Shown here: piece after piece, positions 39,001-49,512 of the stretch
Layout of the letters: each line of letters begins with the position of its first letter
Numbering within the stretch: position 1 is the stretch's first letter
Assembly: GCF_022581195.2 (NCBI RefSeq)
Contig: NC_061472.1
Span: 10,912,001 to 10,976,000 of the forward strand
Direction: 5' to 3'
DNA: 64,000 nucleotides
Origin: Helicoverpa zea
Taxonomy: Eukaryota; Arthropoda; Insecta; Lepidoptera; Noctuidae
Notes under the pieces: model-generated
What the model was told of the DNA's origin: nothing
The model's database searches: none
What the model saw: only the letters and a program-made list of their open reading frames with translations
Program-made: the position numbers and the translations under genes

Positions 39001-39433
39001 TCTCCGATAAGTAGACACTGGTATCAGTACAAATCTCAAAATGTACCTCAAGTACCATTTATGTTAGTGCTGTTAATAAGAGAAACATATCACGACAAGG
39101 AATCGAACCCGCGCCAACTGGTTGACTCACTAATTGGCATACGGCCAGTTTTCTCTGCGTCTAGTGATGGGCTATTAGTGCCGAAGTGCCAATGACTGCC
39201 AATAAAGTGCCAACGTTGACACTTTAACGTGAAGTTGGTAATTAACGTGGTACTTTACGCGGTATGTTTGTAAACACTATTATGCTAAGAACTTTAGGTT
39301 CTATAACGGTATTATAGATTTACGCAGCTATATTGCATATCTTTTACCCACATTCTGAAGTATATACTTCCCACACCCGAATAAAAAGTATGTCCTTTCT
39401 TCTTCATTCAGAGTATGCTCTAGCTAGAACATT
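33051..39433. other. Intergenic/intronic stretch before the gap; no coding sequence recognised
   Basis: It should lie upstream of, or inside, the dystrophin gene, but no spectrin-type exon with matching splice signals was found. A CpG-containing patch with gcgcacgcgcagtgtgcgcc at about 36350-36372 could be a promoter, but that is a guess. A repeat fragment lies at 36680-36866. A short hairpin with stem aaaacacctg pairs across about 37258-37313. At 39095-39112 a ggttcgattcc-like B box on the minus strand suggests a SINE scrap. Confidence 0.4.
36680..36866. repeat. Interspersed lepidopteran repeat (LINE/Metulj-type 3' end)
   Basis: It opens actagcttccgccagcggct and includes aaaaagtagcctatgtgtta, aaaatcggtccaggcg and a terminal acatttataatataagta. 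This is the block order of a repeat end found throughout lepidopteran genomes, as I recall it. Confidence 0.6.
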
Positions 39434-39530
39434 NNNNNNNNNNNNNNNNNNNNNNNNNNNNNNNNNNNNNNNNNNNNNNNNNNNNNNNNNNNNNNNNNNN
39501 NNNNNNNNNNNNNNNNNNNNNNNNNNNNNN
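39434..39530. other. Assembly gap (97 N)
   Basis: All bases are N. The left side is unique AT-rich sequence and the right side starts directly with telomere-type repeats. Confidence 0.99.
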
Positions 39531-39536
39531 AGATTA

Positions 39537-41833
39537 CCTAACCTAACCTAACCTAACCTAACCTAACCTAACCTAACCTAACCTAACCTAACCTAACCTA
39601 ACCTAACCTAACCTAACCTAACCTAACCTAACCTAACCTAACCTAACCTAACCTAACCTAACCTAACCTAACCTAACCTAACCTAACCTAACCTAACCTA
39701 ACCTAACCTAACCTAACCTAACCTAACCTAACCTAACCTAACCTAACCTAACCTAACCTAACCTAACCTAACCTAACCTAACCTAACCTAACCTAACCTA
39801 ACCTAACCTAACCTAACCTAACCTAACCTAACCTAACCTAACCTAACCTAACCTAACCTAACCTAACCTAACCTAACCTAACCTAACCTAACCTAACCTA
39901 ACCTAACCTAACCTAACCTAACCTAACCTAACCTAACCTAACCTAACCTAACCTAACCTAACCTAACCTAACCTAACCTAACCTAACCTAACCTAACCTA
40001 ACCTAACCTAACCTAACCTAACCTAACCTAACCTAACCTAACCTAACCTAACCTAACCTAACCTAACCTAACCTAACCTAACCTAACCTAACCTAACCTA
40101 ACCTAACCTAACCTAACCTAACCTAACCTAACCTAACCTAACCTAACCTAACCTAACCTAACCTAACCTAACCTAACCTAACCTAACCTAACCTAACCTA
40201 ACCTAACCTAACCTAACCTAACCTAACCTAACCTAACCTAACCTAACCTAACCTAACCTAACCTAACCTAACCTAACCTAACCTAACCTAACCTAACCTA
40301 ACCTAACCTAACCTAACCTAACCTAACCTAACCTAACCTAACCTAACCTAACCTAACCTAACCTAACCTAACCTAACCTAACCTAACCTAACCTAACCTA
40401 ACCTAACCTAACCTAACCTAACCTAACCTAACCTAACCTAACCTAACCTAACCTAACCTAACCTAACCTAACCTAACCTAACCTAACCTAACCTAACCTA
40501 ACCTAACCTAACCTAACCTAACCTAACCTAACCTAACCTAACCTAACCTAACCTAACCTAACCTAACCTAACCTAACCTAACCTAACCTAACCTAACCTA
40601 ACCTAACCTAACCTAACCTAACCTAACCTAACCTAACCTAACCTAACCTAACCTAACCTAACCTAACCTAACCTAACCTAACCTAACCTAACCTAACCTA
40701 ACCTAACCTAACCTAACCTAACCTAACCTAACCTAACCTAACCTAACCTAACCTAACCTAACCTAACCTAACCTAACCTAACCTAACCTAACCTAACCTA
40801 ACCTAACCTAACCTAACCTAACCTAACCTAACCTAACCTAACCTAACCTAACCTAACCTAACCTAACCTAACCTAACCTAACCTAACCTAACCTAACCTA
40901 ACCTAACCTAACCTAACCTAACCTAACCTAACCTAACCTAACCTAACCTAACCTAACCTAACCTAACCTAACCTAACCTAACCTAACCTAACCTAACCTA
41001 ACCTAACCTAACCTAACCTAACCTAACCTAACCTAACCTAACCTAACCTAACCTAACCTAACCTAACCTAACCTAACCTAACCTAACCTAACCTAACCTA
41101 ACCTAACCTAACCTAACCTAACCTAACCTAACCTAACCTAACCTAACCTAACCTAACCTAACCTAACCTAACCTAACCTAACCTAACCTAACCTAACCTA
41201 ACCTAACCTAACCTAACCTAACCTAACCTAACCTAACCTAACCTAACCTAACCTAACCTAACCTAACCTAACCTAACCTAACCTAACCTAACCTAACCTA
41301 ACCTAACCTAACCTAACCTAACCTAACCTAACCTAACCTAACCTAACCTAACCTAACCTAACCTAACCTAACCTAACCTAACCTAACCTAACCTAACCTA
41401 ACCTAACCTAACCTAACCTAACCTAACCTAACCTAACCTAACCTAACCTAACCTAACCTAACCTAACCTAACCTAACCTAACCTAACCTAACCTAACCTA
41501 ACCTAACCTAACCTAACCTAACCTAACCTAACCTAACCTAACCTAACCTAACCTAACCTAACCTAACCTAACCTAACCTAACCTAACCTAACCTAACCTA
41601 ACCTAACCTAACCTAACCTAACCTAACCTAACCTAACCTAACCTAACCTAACCTAACCTAACCTAACCTAACCTAACCTAACCTAACCTAACCTAACCTA
41701 ACCTAACCTAACCTAACCTAACCTAACCTAACCTAACCTAACCTAACCTAACCTAACCTAACCTAACCTAACCTAACCTAACCTAACCTAACCTAACCTA
41801 ACCTAACCTAACCTAACCTAACCTAACCTAACC
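39537..41833. repeat. Telomeric array (CCTAA)n, about 459 units
   Basis: Perfect CCTAA repeats, to the eye, for 2297 bases. This is the complement of TTAGG, the ancestral insect telomere repeat. The C-rich strand is on top, the polarity of a left chromosome end. It abuts the N gap on one side and the 5' end of a telomere-targeted LINE on the other. Confidence 0.97.
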
Positions 41834-43110
41834 GATAACTTTTTCAAAAGGAGACCGATTTTGATGCGGTTTTTTGCGTATAATAGCTACAACAGGCTTG
41901 TAAGCACGCGATAACCCTTCAAACGCGACATCGAAGCGGTGTGACCCGATTTTTTGACACCCCCGCCCTTCTCGACCTGTAAAAAACACAAAATTAATTA
42001 TCTATCAAAATTCTGACTAGATTTTTTCATTGTAAAAATTTTATTAAATACTTACCACTCCGACCTGTCTTCCTGACTGCATTTTGCACGATTTTGGGTA
42101 GGTTTGGACGTCGAAATTAAATATTTTCTATTAAAAAACACTAAATTTTACAGTTTTTCGACCAAAATTTTCAAAATTTCTAGGAAAGCCTATTCTAGTT
42201 TCTGGACAGCTGGCTAGGGCTCGCCGAGACGCGTCTTTTGACGTATCGCACGTCCCTCTACGCCACACCAAACGTCAAAAAATTCGCACTTTACCCGTTT
42301 CCATACAAACAGTAGACGGCCAAAATCCACCTAAGCCCCTATAAAAAAGGGCACGCCACCATCGTGGCGGTAAGTCCCCTCTTTGAGGAGTGGCTCGGGA
42401 GGAGTCACGGCGCCCTCACGTACCGCATGACGCAGGTCCTCACCGGACACGGTTGTTTCGGGAGGTACCTGCACCGCATCGGTCGTGAGGAGGCGCCCGG
42501 GTGTCACCATTGTGCGGACAGCCCCGAGGACACGGTGGACCACACAGTCCAGGTGTGCCCCGCATGGGAAGGGCACCGCCGGGTCCTCGTCGAGGCTTTG
42601 GGCGGCGGCGACCTCTCGCGTCCGGCCCTGGTTCAGGCCATGGTCCGGGGCGAGAGGGAATGGGATGCCGTCGCCTCCTTCTGCGAAGCGGTCATGCTCG
42701 AGAAGGAGGAGGCGGAACGCCAGAGAGTCCGCACCTCTCATCCCGGCCGCCGCGCTGGACCAGGTAGACACCATGGGCGCCGGGTGTCGCGAGATGACTC
42801 CCGGCCACCGTAGGCGTGGGTCTGTGGGCGGTGAGTTCGGGTGGCTCATCGTCCCTCTGTCTTCCTAGACGACAGACCCGTGTCGACGGCGCGCGTTGTT
42901 CCACGCGCTCCTCAAAGAGACGTCAGCAACCCCAGCGGGGCCCAGCAGGGCCAAGGCCTGCCGGGGCTGCGGGTTGTTCGAAAGAGATACCGCGGCCCTG
43001 GTACATAAAAGGCCTATGACGGAACACGACGATTTTAGTCAGTAAGAGTCTGACACTCCCTCACCGCTGCTAACCCACAGCGGGAGGGGTCATTTGATGA
43101 TTTTACGTCG

Positions 43111-43149
<39 letters not shown>

Positions 43150-43620
43150 CCCCTATAAAAACACTAGTACTCCTGATAACTTTTTCAAAAGGAGACCGAT
43201 TTTGATGCGGTTTTTTGCGTATAATAGCTACAACAGGCTTGTAAGCACGCGATAACCCTTCAAACGCGACATCGAAGCGGTGTGACCCGATTTTTTGACA
43301 CCCCCACCCTTCTCGACCTGTAAAAAACACAAAATTAATTATCTATCAAAATTCTGACTAGATTTTTTCATTGTAAAAATTTTATTAAATACTTACCACT
43401 CCGACCTGTCTTCCTGACTGCATTTTGCACGATTTTGGGTAGGTTTGGACGTCGAAATTAAATATTTTCTATTAAAAAACACTAAATTTTACAGTTTTTC
43501 GACCAAAATTTTCAAAATTTCTAGGAAAGCCTATTCTAGTTTCTGGACAGCTGGCTAGGGCTCGCCGAGACGCGTCTTTTGACGTATCGCACGTCCCTCT
43601 ACGCCGCACCAAACGTCAAA
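41834..43620 (+). repeat. Tandem duplication in the LINE 5' UTR (unit about 525 bp)
   Basis: The block starting gataactttttcaaaagg at 41834 recurs at 43174 and runs parallel for about 445 bases with very few differences (for example ccccgccc/ccccaccc and gccacacc/gccgcacc) to acgtcaaaaaat. Unit 1, without the nested insertion, continues to about 43173, so the two copies were head-to-tail. The second copy then passes into unique 5' UTR. Confidence 0.9.
42348..43148 (+). mobile_element. Nested 5'-truncated R1-like LINE fragment with target-site duplication
   Basis: A C-rich/G-rich insert with the end of an ORF2 in one frame (TAG at 42811-42813). The readable part includes TYRMTQVLTGHGCFGRYLHR and a zinc-finger-like CHHCADSPEDTVDHTVQVCPAW, matching the C-terminus of R1-type elements. 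A 3' UTR of about 300 bases ends in poly(A) at 43113-43148. The direct repeat gcccctataaaaa flanks it (42335-42347 and 43149-43161). It inserted into the first 5' UTR unit of the telomeric LINE, after that LINE had formed. Confidence 0.88.
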
Positions 43621-44402
43621 AAATGCCCCACCCACTCGCCCTTTAGTCGCAATTCAGAGTATTAAAAATTTACTATAGGAAAGGGTGTGACTTTGGGACC
43701 AAATCTTTGAAAATTATTTTTTGACGGATTTGGTATCCCAGTAGTCTCCTGACTCAGATAACATAAAATTCGCTTCAATCTAGGCTCTTTTACTCAAATC
43801 AAGCGGTTTTTAGCGTAGGTTGAAGTACCGTTTTATCCAAGAAAAGTTATCAAAACATTTTTGACCAATCAGTTGACCGGGGCGAAGTCCCCAACATAAG
43901 TTATCTTTTCTCACGCAGTGTAACGTGTCTATTGACCGCTGCACTTAGATTTTATTCTAAAAATTTGAACCCACAGCTTTTTTGGCTGCCCTTATCTACT
44001 CTAGTCAACTGTGACCGAAACTTTAATTCGTACTTTTTATCTATGCCTATTTATTTAATTATTTTATTTTCTAATATATTTGACTGTTTTAACAAACTAT
44101 TTTAAAACCTATACAATCACCACAAAACATTATTAGATCTTTTGATCCGTTTTGATTTTACTTTTGAAACTGTTGACAGCACCTTCCAGCCCTATACACT
44201 GGACGGTGCATTGCACAAGGACGAGCACGCGACGGCAATTAGCTTCGTGAAGTATCCACAGGCTAACCAGGGCCCTTTGGACCCTTCTTCCTAGCAAGAA
44301 GAGTAGCCCTGCTAAGGTGCCCACACAGCTAGCTGCTCGGACGCCGCCATCCATCTCAAAAAATTGTCTTTTTGTCCTTCGCCAGCAAACAAAACTCGAA
44401 TA

Positions 44403-45827
44403 ATGTTTGGAATCCGAACGCCCGTTAACAGGAAGACTGCTCCTCCAGCCCAAGATGCTTCTCCTGGCATTTCTTCAAATGTGAGTCCGGCTCAGCCGAC
44501 AAACACAAACGTCAGGAGGAGCATCGAGGTGTTGGAGTCCAGCCAAACCCCCTTGCCCAGCTCGGCACCTGCCGCCCCAGTGAAACCTAAAAAGATCACA
44601 ACACTAAAGAGCGTGTCACCAGCTCCAGAGAAACCCGCTGGGGCGGCAGAGGCCCCAAAACCCCCAGCCTCCGTCAGCAGGGTGCAAGAAGCCAGAAATT
44701 TGGTGACTAAGGCCAAGATTGCTCTTGGCCAAAGCCGGAACCTCCGGACCGACATCAAGGAGGATGTCACCCTGGCCATTGACACCCTCTATCGCATGGT
44801 GAGGGATGGGGAAGCGGACAAGGGGAGGGGCCTTATATCCTCAAAAAAGGAGCAGCCAGCCACTGTCGATGCGGAGCCACCGGAACGCTGCAGTCAAGAG
44901 TACTCCCAGCTGCTCTCCTCACTGGCGGACCACAGTAGGCTTGTGAAGGAGAACGCCGAAAAAATGGAGGAACTCCAACAAAGTCTGTCCAAACACACGA
45001 CAGCGTTGGACGCGACCACATACGCGGGGGTGTTGGCGGCACCAAAGCCGCTCGCAGCATCACCGCGACCAACACTACACTCGGTTGTGGTCGCCTCCAA
45101 CGATAAACAAGAAACTGGCGAGCAGGTGCTGGATAAAATCCGCACTGCTATTAACGCCAAAGAAGGTGGTTACCGCATTGACAGGGTCAGGAAGGCCAAG
45201 GACAGCAAGGTCGTCATCAGCTGCAGGGACGAGGAGGAGCGGAGCAGGGTCCGGGAAAAGCTTAGGTCGGCCGGTCAACAGCTGACCGTCCAGGACGCAG
45301 CAAACCTAGACCCGCTCATTATCCTCAGGGACGTCCTCAGCTACAACACCGACGAGGACGTCACGAAAGCCCTGAGGACGCAGAACACCAAGCTCTTCGC
45401 CGACCTTGCGGCTGAGGATGACCGCGTCATAATAAAATATAGAAAAAGGGCTCGGAACCAGCTGATGTGCCACATTGTTGCGAGAGTCTCCCCCACCCTC
45501 TGGAGCAGATTGACGGGGGCGTCTGGCGTGTATATAGACATGCAGCGGATCAGGGTGGAAGACCAATCTCCCCTGGTTCAATGCTCCCTATGCTTAGGAT
45601 ATGGGCACGGCAGACGCCTTTGCACAGAAAAAGAAGAAGCCTGCAGCCACTGCGGTGGCCCTCATTTACGCAATTCTTGCCCAGAAGCGAAAGCCAATGC
45701 GCCCCCAACCTGTTGTAACTGCACTAGAGCCGGGCTGGAGGGAACGACGCATAATGCGTTCAGCCCGGACTGCCCGGTGAGACGCAGATGGGACGCATTG
45801 GCCAGGTCAAAAATCGGATACTGCTGA
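44403..45827 (+). CDS. ORF1 (Gag-like) protein of the TRAS/SART-like LINE
   Basis: 474 residues from the ATG at 44403 (the frame is open a little further left, from a TTG) to TGA at 45825-45827. The N-terminal 110 residues are Pro/Ala/Ser/Lys-rich. The middle contains a predicted coiled segment (VKENAEKMEELQQSL) and an RRM-like fold region. From about residue 394 come zinc knuckles: CSLCLGYGHGRRLC, CSHCGGPHLRNSC and CCNCTRAGLEGTTHNAFSPDC. This is the usual arrangement in R1-clade ORF1 proteins, which bind the element RNA and, in TRAS/SART, bring it to telomeres. It overlaps the open frame of ORF2. No stops or frameshifts are seen. Confidence 0.9.
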   Translation: MFGIRTPVNRKTAPPAQDASPGISSNVSPAQPTNTNVRRSIEVLESSQTPLPSSAPAAPVKPKKITTLKSVSPAPEKPAGAAEAPKPPASVSRVQEARNLVTKAKIALGQSRNLRTDIKEDVTLAIDTLYRMVRDGEADKGRGLISSKKEQPATVDAEPPERCSQEYSQLLSSLADHSRLVKENAEKMEELQQSLSKHTTALDATTYAGVLAAPKPLAASPRPTLHSVVVASNDKQETGEQVLDKIRTAINAKEGGYRIDRVRKAKDSKVVISCRDEEERSRVREKLRSAGQQLTVQDAANLDPLIILRDVLSYNTDEDVTKALRTQNTKLFADLAAEDDRVIIKYRKRARNQLMCHIVARVSPTLWSRLTGASGVYIDMQRIRVEDQSPLVQCSLCLGYGHGRRLCTEKEEACSHCGGPHLRNSCPEAKANAPPTCCNCTRAGLEGTTHNAFSPDCPVRRRWDALARSKIGYC

Positions 45828-48800
45828 GGGCGCCGCAGTGGACACCAGGTCATACAAAGTTCTGCAGGCCAACCTTCAGAGAAAGCAGCTGGCGACCGCC
45901 GAGCTGCTTGAGGCCGCTTCACGGTCGAAGGCGTCTTTCGCTCTCATCCAAGAGCCTTACGTGGGCTCTGTCCGGAGAATGCGGAGCTACCGGGGGGCGC
46001 GGATCTACCAGGCTTCGGAGGAGGGAGAGGGCACTGTAAAAGCTGCCATTGTAGTGTTCGACCACGACCTCGACGTCATACAGTGCCCAGAACTCACCAC
46101 CCATAACATCGTCGTGGTGAGGATCCGGACCCAAGCCTGGGAAATCGCAGCAGCATCGGTGTACTTCGAACCGGACAAGCCCATGGACTCGTACCTGGAG
46201 CACCTCAGAGCGGTCAGGCGGAAGCTGGGAAGTCGCCACCTTCTCATCGGAGGCGACTTTAACGCGAAAAGCTCATGGTGGGGGAGCCTTACGGAGGACA
46301 GCAGGGGGGAGGAGCTATGCTCCACACTGGACGAGCTGGAGTTGCAGGTACTCAACAGCGGCACCCTGCCCACTTTTGACACCATCCGAGGGGGCAGGAG
46401 ATACTGCAGTCACGTCGACGTGACGGCATGCTCGGTGGATCTTCTCTGCCTGGTTGAAGGCTGGGAGGTAGACGAGGGACTGACGAGCTCGGACCATAAC
46501 GGCAAAAAATTTAGGATAAACTTGCAAAAATCTTTAGGCACAGCAATAAAATCAACTACTAGGACGTTTAATACCAAAAAAGCAAACTGGGTCCAGTTTC
46601 GTGAGAAACTGGCCCAGCTTAAAATAGAAGAAAATATAAATCAGTCAAAATTTGAAGAAATTGAAAATAGTCAAAATTTAGAAATAACCATAAATAAATA
46701 TTTAGAACTAATAGAAAAGTCATGTCAGGAAACTATACCGAAAAAGAAAAACTCGGAAAAAATTACCTTGCCGTGGTGGTCCCAGGAGCTCGAAAGCCTG
46801 AAGAAGGAGGTCACCACCAGGAAGAGAAGAGTCCGCTGCGCCGCTCCAGTCCGAAGGCAGATCGTCGTCGAAGAGTACCTGCAACACAAAGATAAATATG
46901 AAACAGAAGCCATGATAGCCCAAACGAGGAGCTGGACGGAGTTCTGCACAAAGCAGGATAGGGAGGGGATGTGGGAGGGCATTTACAGGGTGATAGGGCG
47001 TACCGCAACACGGCACGAAGACGCAACCCTAATTAGAAGTGGTGTATATCTGACTCCGGCAGAATCCGCATCGCACCTGGCTGAGACCTTTTATCCGCAG
47101 GACCTGGAAGAAGAGGACACTGAAGAACAAAAGGACATCCGACGTTTAGCCATGCGGGTAAACGACCCGGATCATGATGAAGAACATGACCCGCCTTTTA
47201 CTCCGCATGAGCTCATAACAGCAGTGTCCTCCTTTAACCCTAAGAAGGCGCCAGGCGCGGACGGTCTCACCGCGGACATCTGTCGCCAGGCAATTCTCCA
47301 GGACCCCGGGGCGTTCCTTGCCCTGGCCAACAAATGCCTCAGTCTGGGGCACTTCCCCAAGAAGTGGAAAGAAGCCACAGTTGTGGTTCTGAGGAAGCCG
47401 GGCAAGGACAACTACACAAACGCCAAATCGTATAGGCCGATCGGGCTCCTGCCCGTGTTAGGAAAGGTCCTGGAGAAGATGGCTGTCACGAGGCTCCAGT
47501 GGCACCTAGTACCGAGGCTGAGTACCCGCCAGTACGGCTTCATGCCCCAGAGGAGCACCGAGGACGCCCTCTATAATCTAGTGAACCAAATAAAGGTTGA
47601 AATAAAAAACAAAAAGTTGGTCACCATCGTCTCGCTAGATATAGAGGGCGCCTTCGACAGCGCCTGGTGGCCAGCCATAAAGGTCAGACTGGCGGAGGAA
47701 AAGTGTCCGGTCAACATCAGGCGGCTACTTGACAGCTACCTTGGCGACAGATGTGTGCGACTAAGGTATGCCGGAGTCGAACATTTTAGAAACACACAAA
47801 AGGGTTGCGTCCAAGGCTCGATCAGCGGGCCGATACTGTGGAATGTCCTCCTAGATCCCCTTCTCAAGAACCTACATGACCGCGGGGTTGTGTGCCAGGC
47901 GTTCGCAGATGACGTGGTTCTGCTGTTTGCCAGGGATACTGCGCTGGAGGTGCAGCGACATGCCAATGCCGCCCTCGAATTCGTTCGGGAGTGGGGTGTC
48001 AGAAACAAACTCAAGTTCGCGCCACACAAGACTTGCGCAATGCTGCTGACAAACAAGCTAAAGCATGACACCCCACTTCTGCGCATGGGCGGGGTCGACA
48101 TTGGCATGTCTCGCGAAATAAAGATCTTGGGCCTGACTATAGACGATAAGCTGACCTTTAACACCCACGTCGCCAACGTCTGTAGGAAGGCCCTAAATAT
48201 CGCGAAGCAACTCCAACGAGCTGCAAAAATAAGCTGGGGACTGCACCCCGACGTCATCCGCACAATCTATACGGCAACAGTGGAGCCCGTCATTCTTTAT
48301 GCTGCGGCCGCATGGTCGCCCGCCGCTCAAAAAATTTGTGTCCGCAAGCTCCTAAACACCGTCCAGCGGGGCTTCGCACAGAAGATCTGCAAATCCTACC
48401 GCACCGTCTCCCTAAACTCGGCCCTACTACTCGCCGGGTGGATGTCACCTTTGGACCTACGCGTCAAGGAAGCAGCCGGCCTATATGAGGCTCGCAAAGG
48501 GTCAACCCGGCTAGTGCTACGAGACCGGGAGGTCGAGCGGGTGGTTGGATTTGCAGAGCTTCCACACCCCGCCTTGCGTATGGACCTGAACTTCAGGTGT
48601 CTTGATGACCGAAGCCTGGTAGACCAACACAACGTGCAGTCGCTCAGAATTTTCACAGACGGCAGCAAGTTCCAGGGCAAAGTCGGTGCTGCGTTGTCCA
48701 TATGGGACAACCAGACCGAACTGCGGAGCCGAAAACTGAGCTTGCCAGCGTACTGCACAGTCTACCAGGCTGAACTTCTGGCCATATGCAGGGCCACTAG

Positions 48801-49512
48801 CGAAGCCCTGAACAGCGGAGCGGAGAGCTGCGGCATTTATAGTGACTCACGGGCGGCCTTGCAGACTGTAACCAATCCCGGGTCTATGCACTCCCTCGCA
48901 ATCGAGGCGCGCCGAAACCTCAGCGTGGCCTTGACCCGTGGCAAAGCTGTGACCTTGTTCTGGATCAAGGCCCATGCCGGCATCGATGGCAATGAGCGCG
49001 CCGACGAGCTAGCAAAAGAAGCAGCACTCTCGAGCCGGAGGAAGCCTGACTATGACCGGTGCCCGGTCTCATTCGTCAGGAGTGAACTTCGTGGAGACTC
49101 TCTTGACGAATGGAACCGGAGATACAAAACGGGCGAGACGGCCTCCGTCACGAGAGTGTTCTTCCCGGACGCGAGGGAGGCATATCGTCTGGTGCGAAAA
49201 ATACAGCCGCAGGGAATCTTAACTAACATCTTTACAGGCCATGGGGGGTTCTCCCAATACCTGCACCGCTTCAAGTGTCGGGAGAGCCCGTCATGCGTCT
49301 GCGACCCTGCGGTTGAGGAATCCGTTCAGCACATTCTATTTCAGTGCCCTATATTCGAGGGAAAACGATTTGACCTCGCCCAAAGACTCGAGACAGATGT
49401 GGCAGCCAGTAGAGCCTACGAGCTCATCGCAAATAAAAAATTAAGAGGCGATTTTCTTACGTTTGCTGAACAAATTTGCAAAACTGTCGTGGACAGAAAC
49501 GCTTCGGATTAA
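45781..49512 (+). CDS. ORF2 polyprotein: endonuclease, reverse transcriptase, RNase H (TRAS/SART-like)
   Basis: The frame is open from 45781 to TAA at 49510-49512; 1224 residues if counted from GTG 45838. The AP-like endonuclease comes first (LQANLQRKQLA, ALIQEPYVG, GGDFNAKSSWWG, LTSSDHN). The reverse transcriptase follows (KAPGADG, SYRPIGLLPVLGKVLEK, SLDIEGAFDSAWW, CVQGSISGPILW, catalytic AFADDVVLLF near residue 690). The RNase H domain (FTDGSK, YQAELLAI, IYSDSRAAL, KAHAGIDGNERADELA) starts near residue 935. A C-terminal Cys/His cluster ends with CVCDPAVEESVQHILFQC. Every catalytic landmark is present. The first in-frame ATG is at 45979, inside the endonuclease domain, so translation must start from a non-AUG codon or by coupling to ORF1, which lies in a different frame and overlaps by 47 bases. 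Confidence 0.9.
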   Translation, partial: DADGTHWPGQKSDTAEGAAVDTRSYKVLQANLQRKQLATAELLEAASRSKASFALIQEPYVGSVRRMRSYRGARIYQASEEGEGTVKAAIVVFDHDLDVIQCPELTTHNIVVVRIRTQAWEIAAASVYFEPDKPMDSYLEHLRAVRRKLGSRHLLIGGDFNAKSSWWGSLTEDSRGEELCSTLDELELQVLNSGTLPTFDTIRGGRRYCSHVDVTACSVDLLCLVEGWEVDEGLTSSDHNGKKFRINLQKSLGTAIKSTTRTFNTKKANWVQFREKLAQLKIEENINQSKFEEIENSQNLEITINKYLELIEKSCQETIPKKKNSEKITLPWWSQELESLKKEVTTRKRRVRCAAPVRRQIVVEEYLQHKDKYETEAMIAQTRSWTEFCTKQDREGMWEGIYRVIGRTATRHEDATLIRSGVYLTPAESASHLAETFYPQDLEEEDTEEQKDIRRLAMRVNDPDHDEEHDPPFTPHELITAVSSFNPKKAPGADGLTADICRQAILQDPGAFLALANKCLSLGHFPKKWKEATVVVLRKPGKDNYTNAKSYRPIGLLPVLGKVLEKMAVTRLQWHLVPRLSTRQYGFMPQRSTEDALYNLVNQIKVEIKNKKLVTIVSLDIEGAFDSAWWPAIKVRLAEEKCPVNIRRLLDSYLGDRCVRLRYAGVEHFRNTQKGCVQGSISGPILWNVLLDPLLKNLHDRGVVCQAFADDVVLLFARDTALEVQRHANAALEFVREWGVRNKLKFAPHKTCAMLLTNKLKHDTPLLRMGGVDIGMSREIKILGLTIDDKLTFNTHVANVCRKALNIAKQLQRAAKISWGLHPDVIRTIYTATVEPVILYAAAAWSPAAQKICVRKLLNTVQRGFAQKICKSYRTVSLNSALLLAGWMSPLDLRVKEAAGLYEARKGSTRLVLRDREVERVVGFAELPHPALRMDLNFRCLDDRSLVDQHNVQSLRIFTDGSKFQGKVGAALSIWDNQTELRSRKLSLPAYCTVYQAELLAICRATSEALNSGAESCGIYSDSRAALQTVTNPGSMHSLAIEARRNLSVALTRGKAVTLFWIKAHAGIDGNERADELAKEAALSSRRKPDYDRCPVSFVRSELRGDSLDEWNRRYKTGETASVTRVFFPDAREAYRLVRKIQPQGILTNIFTGHGGFSQYLHRFKCRESPSCVCDPAVEESVQHILFQCPIFEGKRFDLAQRLETDVAASRAYELIANKKLRGDFLTFAEQICKTVVDRNASD

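Noticed and set aside
39085..39130. Possible tRNA gene (B-box-like ggttcgattcc on the minus strand)
   Set aside because: No acceptor stem or A box at the right distance; more likely a SINE scrap.
42331..42868. Several long overlapping ORFs on both strands
   Set aside because: GC-rich shadows of the R1-like ORF2 tail (42364-42813), the only frame with the Cys/His cluster.
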